A DNA stretch of 64,000 nucleotides from NCBI RefSeq assembly GCF_005937885.2, contig NZ_CP042176.1, forward strand, positions 3,839,501-3,903,500. Direction: 5' to 3'. The position numbers and the translations under genes are program-made. The DNA comes from Bradyrhizobium sp. KBS0727. GTDB taxonomy: Bacteria > Pseudomonadota > Alphaproteobacteria > Rhizobiales > Xanthobacteraceae. Under the pieces are notes generated by a model. That model made no database searches, was not told the origin of the DNA, and was given only the letters and a program-made list of their open reading frames with translations. This document shows positions 52,045 to 60,113 of the stretch, piece by piece; position 1 is the first letter of the stretch, and each line of letters starts with the position of its first letter.

Positions 52045-52093
52045 TGACGCGTTTTCTTTACGCGAACCGGTACCCACTTCGCTCGAAAACGCT
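52045..52093. repeat. Palindromic intergenic repeat, copy 2
   Basis: The second copy of the GCGTTTTC...GAAAACGC repeat, differing in a few bases (GCGAACCGGTACC). It lies between the DctP and DctQM genes, within an operon, just after the DctP stop. The stem could stabilise the DctP message and give the unequal expression common for TRAP binding proteins. Confidence 0.7.
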
Positions 52094-52099
52094 GGGCGC

Positions 52100-53119
52100 C
52101 TAGGACAGCTTGCCGACCGACTTTTCCAGCAGATCCCAAGCCTGCTCGCCGTACTTGCCCTTCCATTCGGCATAGAAGCCGGCGGAACGGAGTTTGTCGC
52201 GGAACGGCGCCACGGTGGGCTGGTTGAACGTGAGGCCCTTGCCGGCCAGGTCCTGCTGCAAGCCGGCATTCAGCTTGGCAACGTCCTCGCGCTCCTTGAC
52301 GCCGGCGGCGTTGATGTTCTTGGCGACGATGGCGCGCACGTCCTCGGGCATCTTCTCCCAGGCGCGGCGGTTGGCGAGGAACCAGAAGCCGTCCCACATG
52401 TGGTTGGTCAGCGAGCAGAACTTTTGGACTTCGTACAGTTTTGCAGTCGAGATGATCGCCAGTGGATTTTCCTGGCCTTCGACGATCTTGGTCTGCAGCG
52501 CCGAATAGACTTCGCTGAAATTGATCGAGGCGGGGGCTGCATCGAACGCCTTGAACATCGAGGTCCACAGCGGCGACACCGGCACGCGGATTTTGAAACC
52601 CTTGAAATCGTCCGGGCCAGTGATCGGCTTCGACGACGACGTGGTCTGGCGGAAGCCGTTGTCCCAGATCTTGTCCATGACCACGAGACCCGCCTTGGAG
52701 ATCTCGCCGCGAATATAAGCGCCCAGCCCGCCGTCCATGGCCTTCCAGACCGTGTCGTAGTCCGGGAAAGCGAAACCGATGCCGCTGATCGAGGCCGCCG
52801 GCACCAGGGTCGCCAGGATCAGGCCCGACAGCGTGAAGAATTCGATGCCGCCGGAACGAATCTGGCTCAGCATGTCGGTATCGGAACCAAGCTGGTTGTT
52901 CGGGAAAATCTGCAGGTCGACCTTGCCATTGGTCTCGGCCTTGATCGCCGCCGCCATCTCCTTGGCCCGGGCGTTCATGGGATGGCCGTCAGGCAGATTG
53001 TTGGCGTACTTGTAGGTAAATTCGGCCGTCTGGGCCCGCGCTACCATCGGTGCGCCAATGCCGCCCAAAACCGCTGACGCAGCGGATGCCTTTAGAAGCG
53101 TGCGTCGTGAAAAGCTCAT
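52100..53119 (-). CDS. TRAP transporter substrate-binding protein (DctP)
   Basis: A 339-residue periplasmic binding protein starting at ATG 53119, with GGGAG upstream. MSFSRRTLLKASAASAV is a twin-arginine-type signal, ending near MVARAQ. The DctP pattern follows: FTYKYANNLPDGHPMNARA, FPNNQLGSDTDMLSQIRSGGIEF, then FKGFKIRVPVSPLW with the conserved Arg that binds the carboxylate, and FSEVYSALQTKIVEGQENP. It delivers an organic acid to the DctQM permease. Export by Tat rather than Sec is unusual for the family as a whole but well known in TRAP systems. Confidence 0.93.
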   Translation of the reverse strand: MSFSRRTLLKASAASAVLGGIGAPMVARAQTAEFTYKYANNLPDGHPMNARAKEMAAAIKAETNGKVDLQIFPNNQLGSDTDMLSQIRSGGIEFFTLSGLILATLVPAASISGIGFAFPDYDTVWKAMDGGLGAYIRGEISKAGLVVMDKIWDNGFRQTTSSSKPITGPDDFKGFKIRVPVSPLWTSMFKAFDAAPASINFSEVYSALQTKIVEGQENPLAIISTAKLYEVQKFCSLTNHMWDGFWFLANRRAWEKMPEDVRAIVAKNINAAGVKEREDVAKLNAGLQQDLAGKGLTFNQPTVAPFRDKLRSAGFYAEWKGKYGEQAWDLLEKSVGKLS

Positions 53120-53167
53120 CTGTATCTCCCTTGAGACTTTTTGTTCTTGAGATGCAATTCTATACGG

Positions 53168-53190
53168 ACCTGATGCCAACAGGTCATCAG
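53168..53190 (-). promoter_or_regulatory. Inverted-repeat operator candidate upstream of the TRAP operon
   Basis: Two overlapping inverted repeats, ACCTG-N7-CAGGT and CTGATG-N9-CATCAG, lie 49-71 bases before the DctP start. They have the size of a regulator site, but no regulator gene is adjacent. Weak evidence. Confidence 0.3.
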
Positions 53191-53420
53191 CGATCTCGCG
53201 TTCGCGTGGCTTATTGCAGCGGACACAAGCCACGGCAATATCGGCTTTCGGACCGGGTGACGCATGCGAAGGCGCGACGCTTTCGGCATGCGTCTGCCGG
53301 GCAGAAGCCGTGGCGAACCTGAAGGGACGTGGAAGCAAATCCACCTAAATATCTGATGTAATTATACATATTTATATTCCATAATATACCTTATGCGAAT
53401 TCCAGATGTAGACGCCGGAT

Positions 53421-54930
53421 AGAGAAGTCACCATTGGCCCAGATTGAGATGTCACTCTCCACGGTTTCCGTTGGGGAGTATTTGGCCGATGACGGTGATT
53501 GCGATGAGCCGGACGGAGATCGACCGGATGAGCGTGTTGCAGGATCTGGCTGCAAGCAGGATCAAGGTTGCGGACGCCGCGACGCTGATGGGTGTTGGCC
53601 GGCGTCAGGTGTTCCGGCTTGGCAAGGCCTTTGCGCGGCACGGTCCGGAGGCCCTGGTGTCGCGCCGGCGAGGCCGGCCGAGCAACCGCAGCTATCCGAG
53701 CGGCTGGCGCGCCAAAGTGCTTGGCATCATCCGGGAGCGTTACCCGGACTTCGGTCCGACGCTGGCGGCCGAGAAGCTGGCGGAGCTGCACGGCATTCAC
53801 CTTGGGCGCGAGACGCTGCGGCAATGGATGATCGCGGCGGGCCTGTGGAAGGACCGCCGAGCGCGATTGAAGGCTGTTCACCAGCCGCGGTACCGGCGGG
53901 ATTGTTGTGGCGAGCTGATCCAGATTGACGGGTCGGAGCACTGGTGGTTCGAGGGCCGCGGACCGCAATGCACCCTGCTCGTCTACATTGACGACGCCAC
54001 CAGCCGACTGATGCATCTGCAGTTTGTCGAGAGCGAGAACACCTTCGACTATTTTGCGGCGACCCGAGCCTATCTAGAACGTTACGGCAAGCCGGTGGCG
54101 TTCTATTCGGACAAGCACGGCGTGTTCCGGGTCAACAAGAAGGATGCGGTCCGCGGCGATGGCATGACCCAGTTCGGACGGGCTTTGCATGCGCTCAATA
54201 TCGACATCATCTGCGCCAACTCCTCGCAGGCCAAGGGCCGTGTCGAACGGGCCAATGGCACGCTGCAGGACCGGTTGGTCAAGGAGATGCGATTAAGCGG
54301 CATCGATACGATTGAGGCCGGCAACGCATTCCTGCCGGCGTTCATGGAGAAGTACAATGCGCGCTTTGGCAAAGCGCCGTTAGAGGATCGCGACCTGCAT
54401 CGGCCGCTCGCCAGTCATGAAGATATCGATGATGCTTTCGCCTGGAAGGAAGAGCGCTCGGTCTCGGTGAACCTGACGCTGCAGTATGACCAGGTGCTCT
54501 TCATTCTCGAGCCAACCAAGATCGCACGGTCGCTGGCGCGCAAGCGGGTCACCGTGATTGACTACCCTGATGGGCGGCTGGCGATCCGCTACAACGGCGT
54601 CGATCTACCCTACCGCACTTTCGACAAGCGCCCGCAGGTCAACCAGGCCGCCCTCGTCGAGAACAAACGACTAGGGCCGATCCTGGCCTATATCGCCGAG
54701 CAGCAGAAGGAACTCGACATGTCCCGTTCCGCCAAGGCGCCGCGGCGACGAGGTCAAAAGAACCACATGTTCAAGGTCGGATAGATAGCGCCCGGGCGGC
54801 GCGCTACGCTATCTGAAGGCTTCACGCGCGCCCTCTCGAGCCAACAAAACTCAACCCCAACCAAAGGAAAGGCGGCTAACCTACCCCCACCCGAGTGACA
54901 TTTCTAACTGGCTCAAATCGTGACTTCCCT
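53421..54930 (+). mobile_element. ISNCY-like insertion sequence, about 1.5 kb
   Basis: A transposase gene flanked by imperfect inverted repeats of about 38 bases. The left end (AGAGAAGTCAC ... ATGTCACTC) mirrors the right end (AGGGAAGTCAC ... ATGTCACTC when read in reverse). The boundaries are given to within a few bases. No target duplication was seen. It lies between the TRAP promoter region and the broken VIT gene, whose 3' part is missing near the insertion. Confidence 0.8.
53489..54784 (+). CDS. ISNCY-family transposase (DDE, rve domain)
   Basis: A 431-residue transposase, counting from ATG 53489; an ATG at 53504 is also possible. The N-terminal helix-turn-helix includes AATLMGVGRRQVFRLGKAF, followed by a linker with RRRGRPSNRSYP. 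The catalytic rve domain shows IQIDGSEHWWFEGRG for the first Asp, the second Asp near FYSDKHGVF, and the Glu in SSQAKGRVERANGTLQDRLVKEM. The C-terminal region (RRRGQKNHMFKVG) is typical of the ISNCY group in Bradyrhizobium-like genomes. The frame is intact and the terminal repeats are present, so the element may be active. Confidence 0.9.
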   Translation: MTVIAMSRTEIDRMSVLQDLAASRIKVADAATLMGVGRRQVFRLGKAFARHGPEALVSRRRGRPSNRSYPSGWRAKVLGIIRERYPDFGPTLAAEKLAELHGIHLGRETLRQWMIAAGLWKDRRARLKAVHQPRYRRDCCGELIQIDGSEHWWFEGRGPQCTLLVYIDDATSRLMHLQFVESENTFDYFAATRAYLERYGKPVAFYSDKHGVFRVNKKDAVRGDGMTQFGRALHALNIDIICANSSQAKGRVERANGTLQDRLVKEMRLSGIDTIEAGNAFLPAFMEKYNARFGKAPLEDRDLHRPLASHEDIDDAFAWKEERSVSVNLTLQYDQVLFILEPTKIARSLARKRVTVIDYPDGRLAIRYNGVDLPYRTFDKRPQVNQAALVENKRLGPILAYIAEQQKELDMSRSAKAPRRRGQKNHMFKVG

Positions 54931-55015
54931 AATTGGCGGCGACACAGATATGGCTTTCGGGATTCATGGCATAGGCCGAGCCAAGCCCACTCCCACTATC
55001 TCCAGCCCCTGGTCA

Positions 55016-55515
55016 ACACCTGCGGAGGCGCAATCAGCACCAGCAATAGCGGTGCGGCGGCGCCGCCGGTGAAGGTTGCTGCCGAAGCCAATGCGGCCTG
55101 GACCGGTCGCGCGGTCGTAGCCTCGGAGATGCCGAATTCGTCGCGCGCATGGGCACCGTCCCTGGACATCAATTCCGGGGCAACCTCGCGGGCAAGACCG
55201 GGTTCGACTCCCCTCGCCACATAGACCTGGGCCAGCTCTTCCCGTTCGAAATCCGGGTTGTCCGCCAGTTCCTGTTTTTCGCGGGCGAGGTCGGCATGCT
55301 CCGTGTCGGACTGCGAACTGACCGAGACATATTCGCCGGCCGCCATCGACATCGCGCCAGGCCGGTCAGCAGGATGTCGCTTCTGGACGCCGCGGCGAAC
55401 GCAACGCCAACGATTAGGCTGGCAGTCGAGATGATGCCGTCGTTTGCGCCGAGCACGGCCGCCCGCAGCTACCCGATACGCTCGACAAGATGATTTTCAC
55501 GATGCAGCCGACTCA
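55016..55515 (-). pseudogene. VIT1/CCC1-family transporter, ruined
   Basis: On the minus strand ATG 55515 begins a VIT-type start (HRENHLVERIG), but the next codon is TAG where Trp is expected before LRAAVLGANDG. Reading continues through GANDGIISTASLIVGVAFAAAS. A deletion with frameshift after LLTGLA joins to MSMAAGEYVSVSSQSDTEHADL in another frame. The C-terminal part stops after LLLVLIAPPQVL, with no later membrane helices. Family members move iron or manganese across membranes. At least three lesions make it non-functional. The ISNCY-like element lies about 90 bases from the truncated end and may have caused or followed the loss. Confidence 0.8.
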
Positions 55516-55621
55516 TGTTCGATCCATATCCGCCGCCTGCCCCGCAAGCGGCATTTTGAAAACCTGCGACAATGAGGGGCTCGCCTTTGCGTCACATCAT
55601 GGCGAGCACAACAGCCGAAGC

Positions 55622-55999
55622 TCAGCCCTTCTCCACCTCTCCGCCCGCATCCAGCCAGCCCTTGAAGCCGCCGAGATTGCGCACGTTGGTGTAGCCCATC
55701 TCCTTCAAAGTTTTGCCGACCAGCGCCGAGCGGCCACCGGACGCACAATAGGCTATCACCGTCTTCGCGCGGTCGAAGGCCGCGTCATGCATGGGCGAAG
55801 CTGTATCAGCCCGAAACTCGACGAGCCCCCGCGGTACGGCGAGGGCGCCCGGAACCTTTCCCGACGTTGCGACCTCTGCCGGCTCGCGAACATCGAGGAA
55901 CAGGACGTCAGCCCTGCCCAGCATTCCCTTAGCTTCATCCGGGCTGATCCGCGGCACCTGGGCTTCGGCTTCCGCCAGCATCGTTTGAACCGTCTTCAT
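55622..55999 (-). CDS. Rhodanese-like domain protein
   Basis: A 125-residue single-domain rhodanese. ISPDEAKGMLGRADVLFLDVREPAEV leads the fold, the active-site Cys is in VIAYCASGGRSAL (about residue 88), and the end is NVRNLGGFKGWLDAGGEVEKG. The loop C-A-S-G-G-R-S is the usual sulphur-accepting form. It would transfer sulphane sulphur or act in redox signalling in the cytoplasm. It diverges from the cytochrome b561 gene, and the FixK/FNR box at 56100 lies about 100 bases before its start. Control from that box is possible but less well spaced than for the cytochrome. Confidence 0.9.
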   Translation of the reverse strand: MKTVQTMLAEAEAQVPRISPDEAKGMLGRADVLFLDVREPAEVATSGKVPGALAVPRGLVEFRADTASPMHDAAFDRAKTVIAYCASGGRSALVGKTLKEMGYTNVRNLGGFKGWLDAGGEVEKG

Positions 56000-56099
56000 T
56001 GGGGCTCCCTCCCTGTGTCAATCGCAGCCGCGCAACACGAAACCGCTCTAGTAAACTATTCGCAATTGCGGAAGCACAAACTGTGAGCTTGGATCGTCA

Positions 56100-56141
56100 T
56101 TGATCTTGATCAATGGCACAAGTTGAGAACTCCGCTATCTT
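56100..56141 (+). promoter_or_regulatory. FixK/FNR box and -10 of the cytochrome b561 promoter
   Basis: TTGATCTTGATCAA (56100-56113) is a perfect, symmetrical FixK/FNR box. The hexamer TATCTT (56136-56141) is centred exactly 32 bases downstream, giving a predicted start at about 56148, the A of the cytochrome start codon. Confidence 0.72.
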
Positions 56142-56147
56142 TTTTTG

Positions 56148-56717
56148 ATGCAGCTTTTCAATTCCTCGACGCGCTATGGCGCGATTTCGCAGTCGCTCCA
56201 TTGGAGTGTCGTTTTGCTCGTCGCGTTGACGTGGGTTCTGGGCCTTGTCGGCGACGAGCTTCCAAACGGCGCTACCGAAGCCGCGGCCTTGTTTATACAC
56301 ATCTCCGCTGGGCTGCTGGTGGTCCTCCTGACGGTGCTGCGCCTGTTCTGGCGCGTTGCGGACAAATCACCGCAAGCCGAGAAGACCGAATATGGCGAAT
56401 GGGCGTTTGCCGGCTGGATGGGCTTGGGGGCCAAACTGGCGCACCTCGGACTATACCTGTTGCTGATCGCCGTCCCCCTCCTCGGCATTGCCGTGCAATT
56501 TGCACGCGGCAAGGGCCTACCTGTGTTTGGATTGTTCGAAATTGCGTCGCCGTGGCCCGCCGACCGAGCCTTCGCGCGAAATCTGAAGGAAATCCACGAA
56601 CTGGCAGCACATGGGTTGGTAGCGCTCGCCGGCCTGCATGCAGCCGCCGCGCTAGTCCATCACTGGGTGTTCGGCGACCGCACGCTGCGTCGCATGCTGC
56701 CGGGCTCGCGCGCCTAA
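56148..56717 (+). CDS. Cytochrome b561-family membrane protein
   Basis: A 189-residue four-helix membrane protein of the bacterial cytochrome b561 type. Heme-ligand histidines are expected in the first helix (AISQSLHWSVVLL), in FIHISAGLLVVLL, and in the C-terminal helices (LKEIHELAAHGLVALAGLHAAAALVHH). It would pass electrons from quinol or another donor in the inner membrane. ATG 56148 is chosen over the TTG at 56145. No ribosome site is visible, and the predicted transcript starts at the ATG, so translation may be leaderless. Its stop codon directly abuts that of the crotonase gene on the other strand. Confidence 0.88.
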   Translation: MQLFNSSTRYGAISQSLHWSVVLLVALTWVLGLVGDELPNGATEAAALFIHISAGLLVVLLTVLRLFWRVADKSPQAEKTEYGEWAFAGWMGLGAKLAHLGLYLLLIAVPLLGIAVQFARGKGLPVFGLFEIASPWPADRAFARNLKEIHELAAHGLVALAGLHAAAALVHHWVFGDRTLRRMLPGSRA

Positions 56718-57524
56718 TCAGCGTCCCCTAAACCGCGGCTTGCGCCGGTCGAGAAACGCGCTGACGCCTTCCTTGTGATCCTCGGACATGCTGGCCAGCG
56801 CGAACTGGTCGAGGTCCATATGGCTGGCGAGATCGTCGAGTGCATGTGCCAGCCGATTGACGGTGAGCTTGGTCATCGCGACCGACAGCGGCGGTTGGGC
56901 GGCGACCTTGCCGGCGAGCACCATCGCGGTGTCGAACGCCTTGCCGGGATCGGCCACCTCTTCCACCAAGCCCCATTCGTAGGCTTCCGCCGCCGAGATG
57001 CGCTGGTCGGCCAGGATCACGGCCTGCTTGGTGCGGGCCGGTCCGATCAGGTGCAGCATGCGCGGCACGCTCTGCCAGCTCATGTTCATGCCGAGCCCGA
57101 TCTCGGGCACGCGCAGGTGGGCGTCACGCGCCATGACGCGGAAGTCCAGCGCCACCGCCAGCGCCACGCCGCCGCCGACGCAAAAGCCTTCGATAGCGCC
57201 GATGGTGATCTGCTCCATCTCCTGCCACGCCCGCGTCAGCCGCGGTCCGAGCTTGAGATGCCGGCGCAACGTGCCGAGGTCCATGCTCTGGCGCGACCGT
57301 CCCTCTGGATCCTTCAGATCGAAGCCGGCGCTGAACGATTTGGCGCCGCCGGTCAGCACCACGACCGAGGTGTCGCCGTCATCCTCAAAGCTGCGGGCGG
57401 CATCGGTCAACTGGCGCAACGCCTCCGGCGACAGCGCATTGATGCCGTCGCCACGGTCGAAACGCACGACCGCGATACGGCCGTCGGGCCCGAGGCCCTT
57501 CTCGATGGTCACAAACTTCGTCAA
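56718..57524 (-). CDS. Enoyl-CoA hydratase/isomerase-family protein
   Basis: A 268-residue crotonase. The first oxyanion region is FSAGFDLKDPEG, the second is GFCVGGGVALAVALDFRVMARD, and the catalytic-Glu region is RVPEIGLGMNMSWQSVPRML. One of the two hydratase glutamates is present (VPEIG). The other position is Ala, so isomerase or another crotonase activity is possible. The C-terminal KEGVSAFLDRRKPRFRG is typical. It is monocistronic or cotranscribed with the outer-membrane-like gene upstream (42-base gap), and its 3' end abuts that of the cytochrome b561 gene. Confidence 0.88.
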   Translation of the reverse strand: MTKFVTIEKGLGPDGRIAVVRFDRGDGINALSPEALRQLTDAARSFEDDGDTSVVVLTGGAKSFSAGFDLKDPEGRSRQSMDLGTLRRHLKLGPRLTRAWQEMEQITIGAIEGFCVGGGVALAVALDFRVMARDAHLRVPEIGLGMNMSWQSVPRMLHLIGPARTKQAVILADQRISAAEAYEWGLVEEVADPGKAFDTAMVLAGKVAAQPPLSVAMTKLTVNRLAHALDDLASHMDLDQFALASMSEDHKEGVSAFLDRRKPRFRGR

Positions 57525-57566
57525 GCCGCGTCTCCCTGCCCTTGTTCTTGTAAGGTCGTTTCGCGC

Positions 57567-58334
57567 TCACAAATGGCCGCTGCGCTCGCGTGCGGGCCTG
57601 CCCTCGGGTACCGGAAAACGGATCGTGGTGCCTAGCGTGATCCAGTTGGCATTCTCGCCGTTGATGTTGTGGCCGTAAATGAGATCGACCGAGAAAATCT
57701 CGTTGGGCCGGTAGCGCACCCCGGTCTGGAACCGCGGCCGCACCACGCTTGGAATATCCGACTGGCCGGCCTGGCCGTAGGCCTCGATGGTCCACTGCAA
57801 GGTGTCGGTGAATTTCCAGTCGAAGCCGATCCCGTAGGTGAAATAGTGCCGGTCAACGGTGCGGTCCCACAGCCAGCCACCGTTGAGATTGATGCGGGTG
57901 ACCTCGGACAACCGGAACGTTGCCGGGATCGTCGCAAAGACAGTCTGGTTTTGTCCGGCCAAGGCGTCGAACTGTCCGCCGGCAGAAAACGCGAAGCCGA
58001 ACTTGCCGACCCCTGTCGGCACCAAGTTCATCTTGGCCTTCGGCGCGAATGTCGTGCTCCAGTCGCCGCCGCTGCGCGCTTCGTTGCTGAGCATGCTCAG
58101 TTCGACCGGCTTGAGTTTGAACGGATCGACCACGCAGGACGGGTTGGCGACCATCGAGACATCGGTGTTGGTCGCGGCCTGCATCCAGCTCTCGACCTTG
58201 CAGGATCCGGTCTCGGAAATGTCGGCGGCATCCACCGCATAGGCGCCGTTGGCCGCCCGCGCCTGTCCGGCCGGAAGCCCGGCCAAAACGACCGCTATCA
58301 CCGCGATTCCGATGCGCCCTGCCCCAGCAGCCAT
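57567..58334 (-). CDS. Probable outer-membrane beta-barrel protein, unknown function
   Basis: A 255-residue exported protein. The signal peptide is residues 1-27 (GIAVIAVVLAGLPAGQARA). The mature part alternates polar and hydrophobic residues in strand-like segments: FGFAFSAGGQFDALAG, TRINLNGGWLWD, HYFTYGIGFDWKF, LQWTIEAYGQAG and FQTGVRYRPNEIFSVDLIYGHNI. It ends in WITLGTTIRF and a charged tail. A conserved pair of Cys lies near the N-terminus (GSCKVES, PSCVVD). The pattern suggests a small outer-membrane barrel. It diverges from the nitrile hydratase operon across only 62 bases, so a shared control region and a role in substrate passage are possible but unproven. Confidence 0.7.
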   Translation of the reverse strand: MAAGAGRIGIAVIAVVLAGLPAGQARAANGAYAVDAADISETGSCKVESWMQAATNTDVSMVANPSCVVDPFKLKPVELSMLSNEARSGGDWSTTFAPKAKMNLVPTGVGKFGFAFSAGGQFDALAGQNQTVFATIPATFRLSEVTRINLNGGWLWDRTVDRHYFTYGIGFDWKFTDTLQWTIEAYGQAGQSDIPSVVRPRFQTGVRYRPNEIFSVDLIYGHNINGENANWITLGTTIRFPVPEGRPARERSGHL

Positions 58335-58396
58335 CGGGGACTCCTAGCAGAGTCTGCGCCTCGACATAGCCCGGATTTTGCGACTATCCTTGCGGC

Positions 58397-59032
58397 ATGA
58401 GCCAGCATGATCACGACCATCACCACCACGATCACGACCATTCGGAACTGTCGGAGACCGAGCTGCGCGTCCGCGCGCTGGAGACGATCCTGACCGAGAA
58501 AGGTTACGTCGAGCCGGCGGCGCTCGACGCCATCATCCAGGCCTATGAGACGAAAATCGGCCCCCACAATGGCGCGCGCGTCGTCGCCAAGGCCTGGACC
58601 GATCCCGCCTTCAAACAGGCGCTGCTGGACGACGCCACCAAGGCGGTGAGCACGCTCGGTCATGTCAGCCGGGTCGGCGACCATCTCGTCGCTGTCGAGA
58701 ACACGCCACAACGCCACAACATGGTCGTGTGCACGCTGTGCTCCTGTTACCCTTGGGAAATGCTGGGACTGCCCCCCGTCTGGTACAAAGCGGCTCCCTA
58801 TCGGTCTCGCGCGGTCAAGGACCCGCGTGGCGTACTGGCCGACTTTGGCGTCAGCCTGCCAAGGGAGATCGAGATACGGGTCTGGGATTCAACCGCCGAG
58901 ACGCGTTTCCTGGTGCTGCCGATGCGCCCGCCGGGCACCGAGGGCTGGAGCGAGGCTCAGTTGACCGAGCTCGTGACGCGCGATTCGATGATCGGCACCG
59001 GCTTTGCAAAAACGCCGGGAGCGCCGTCATGA
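58397..59032 (+). CDS. Nitrile hydratase alpha subunit, cobalt type
   Basis: A 211-residue alpha subunit. The metal-claw motif V-C-T-L-C-S-C (Cys 112, 115 and 117) is complete, and the Thr at 113 together with Tyr after the last Cys is the cobalt-type form; iron enzymes have Ser and Thr. The N-terminus is strikingly His/Asp-rich (HDHDHHHHDHDH, residues 4-15), absent from most relatives, and could bind metal. With the beta subunit it hydrates nitriles to amides in the cytoplasm. The operon order is alpha, beta, activator, with overlapping stops and starts. No amidase gene is in the window. Confidence 0.95.
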   Translation: MSQHDHDHHHHDHDHSELSETELRVRALETILTEKGYVEPAALDAIIQAYETKIGPHNGARVVAKAWTDPAFKQALLDDATKAVSTLGHVSRVGDHLVAVENTPQRHNMVVCTLCSCYPWEMLGLPPVWYKAAPYRSRAVKDPRGVLADFGVSLPREIEIRVWDSTAETRFLVLPMRPPGTEGWSEAQLTELVTRDSMIGTGFAKTPGAPS

Positions 59033-59688
59033 ACGGCGTACACGACATGGGCGGCATGGACGGCTTCGGCAAGGTCGAGCCGGAGCCGAACGAGCCGATG
59101 TTTCACAGCGTATGGGAAGCGCGCGTGCTGGCGATGGTACGCGCGATGGGCGCGGCCGGCGCCTTCAACATCGATACGTCGCGCTTTTACCGGGAGATGT
59201 TGCGGCCGGACGTCTATCTCGGCAGTTCCTATTACAGGAAATGGCTGCTCGGTCTGCAAGACCTGCTGGTCGACAAGGGTTTTATCTCCACCGAAGACGT
59301 CGCGGCCGGGCATGCGGTCCAACCGGCGAAGCCGCTCAAGCGCGGAAAATTCGGGATCGACGATGTCGAGCGCGTGATGGTGCGCGGAAAATTCGGCCGC
59401 GCCGCACCAGCCCCGGCGAAGTTCAAGCCCGGCGATCGGGTACGCGCCCGGAACATTCACCCCACGACCCATACGAGGCTGCCGCGCTACGTCCGCGGCC
59501 ACGTCGGCGTGATCGAGCGCGACCACGGCTGTCATGTATTCCCGGATACCGCCGCCACCGAATCCGGCGAGAACCCGCAATGGCTCTACACGGTCGTGTT
59601 CGACAGCGCCGAATTGTGGGGCCCGGACGCTGACCCGACGCTCAAGATATCCATCGATGCGTTCGAGCCGTATCTGGAGCCGGCCTGA
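59029..59688 (+). CDS. Nitrile hydratase beta subunit
   Basis: A 219-residue beta subunit starting at ATG 59029, overlapping the alpha stop. MNGVHDMGGMDGFGKVEPEPNEPMFHSVWEARV is the usual start. The C-terminal SH3-like barrel reads KFKPGDRVRARNIHP, THTRLPRYVRGHVGVIERDHG and WLYTVVFDSAELWG. The Arg in TRLPRY is expected to contact the modified Cys of the alpha subunit. It completes the active heterodimer. The next gene overlaps by one base. Confidence 0.95.
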   Translation: MNGVHDMGGMDGFGKVEPEPNEPMFHSVWEARVLAMVRAMGAAGAFNIDTSRFYREMLRPDVYLGSSYYRKWLLGLQDLLVDKGFISTEDVAAGHAVQPAKPLKRGKFGIDDVERVMVRGKFGRAAPAPAKFKPGDRVRARNIHPTTHTRLPRYVRGHVGVIERDHGCHVFPDTAATESGENPQWLYTVVFDSAELWGPDADPTLKISIDAFEPYLEPA

Positions 59689-60065
59689 TGGACGCCACGG
59701 TTGCGCGCGCGGCCGCCGCCGTGCCGGGTATTCCCCGCGACGAGGACGGCCCGGTGTTCCGCGAGCCCTGGGAAGCGCACGCCTTTGCCATGGCGCTGAC
59801 CCTGCATGACCGCGGCGTCTTCACCTGGACCGAGTGGGCCAGCGCGCTCGCGACCGAGATCAAGCGCGCGCAGGCCAATGGCGATCCGGACACCGGTGAG
59901 ACCTACTACCGGCATTGGCTGGCGACGCTGGAAAACCTGGTGGCGGAAAAGGGCGTCACGACCTCCGAAACCCTAAATCGCTATCGCGACGCCTGGGACC
60001 ACGCCGCCGACCGCACGCCGCATGGCGCGCCGATCGAGCTGATGCCGCAGGATTTCGGAACTTAG
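59688..60065 (+). CDS. Nitrile hydratase accessory protein (activator)
   Basis: A 125-residue protein resembling the N-terminal half of beta subunits: PVFREPWEAHAFAMALTLHDRGVFTWTEWASAL and ETYYRHWLATLENLVAEKG. This is the usual form of the P14K-like activator that loads cobalt into the alpha subunit by subunit swapping. The start overlaps the beta stop (TGATG). It closes the three-gene operon and is followed by a terminator-like hairpin and a palindromic repeat. Confidence 0.9.
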   Translation: MDATVARAAAAVPGIPRDEDGPVFREPWEAHAFAMALTLHDRGVFTWTEWASALATEIKRAQANGDPDTGETYYRHWLATLENLVAEKGVTTSETLNRYRDAWDHAADRTPHGAPIELMPQDFGT

Positions 60066-60068
60066 GCT

Positions 60069-60103
60069 AGAGCCAGGTTCTGATTAAATCAGAAACTGGC
60101 TCT
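60069..60103 (+). terminator. Strong hairpin after the nitrile hydratase operon
   Basis: AGAGCCAG-G-TTCTGATT pairs with AATCAGAA-A-CTGGCTCT around a one-base loop, with a single mismatch. A short T-containing tail (GGTCCTTGTTT) follows. It starts four bases after the activator stop and looks like a terminator, and it could also serve the convergent queC. Confidence 0.6.
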
Positions 60104-60113
60104 GGTCCTTGTT

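Noticed and set aside
50315..53077. 920-residue plus-strand frame
   Set aside because: Antisense to the TRAP transporter genes. It is built of Gln/Arg/His/Asp-rich shadow sequence with no domain.
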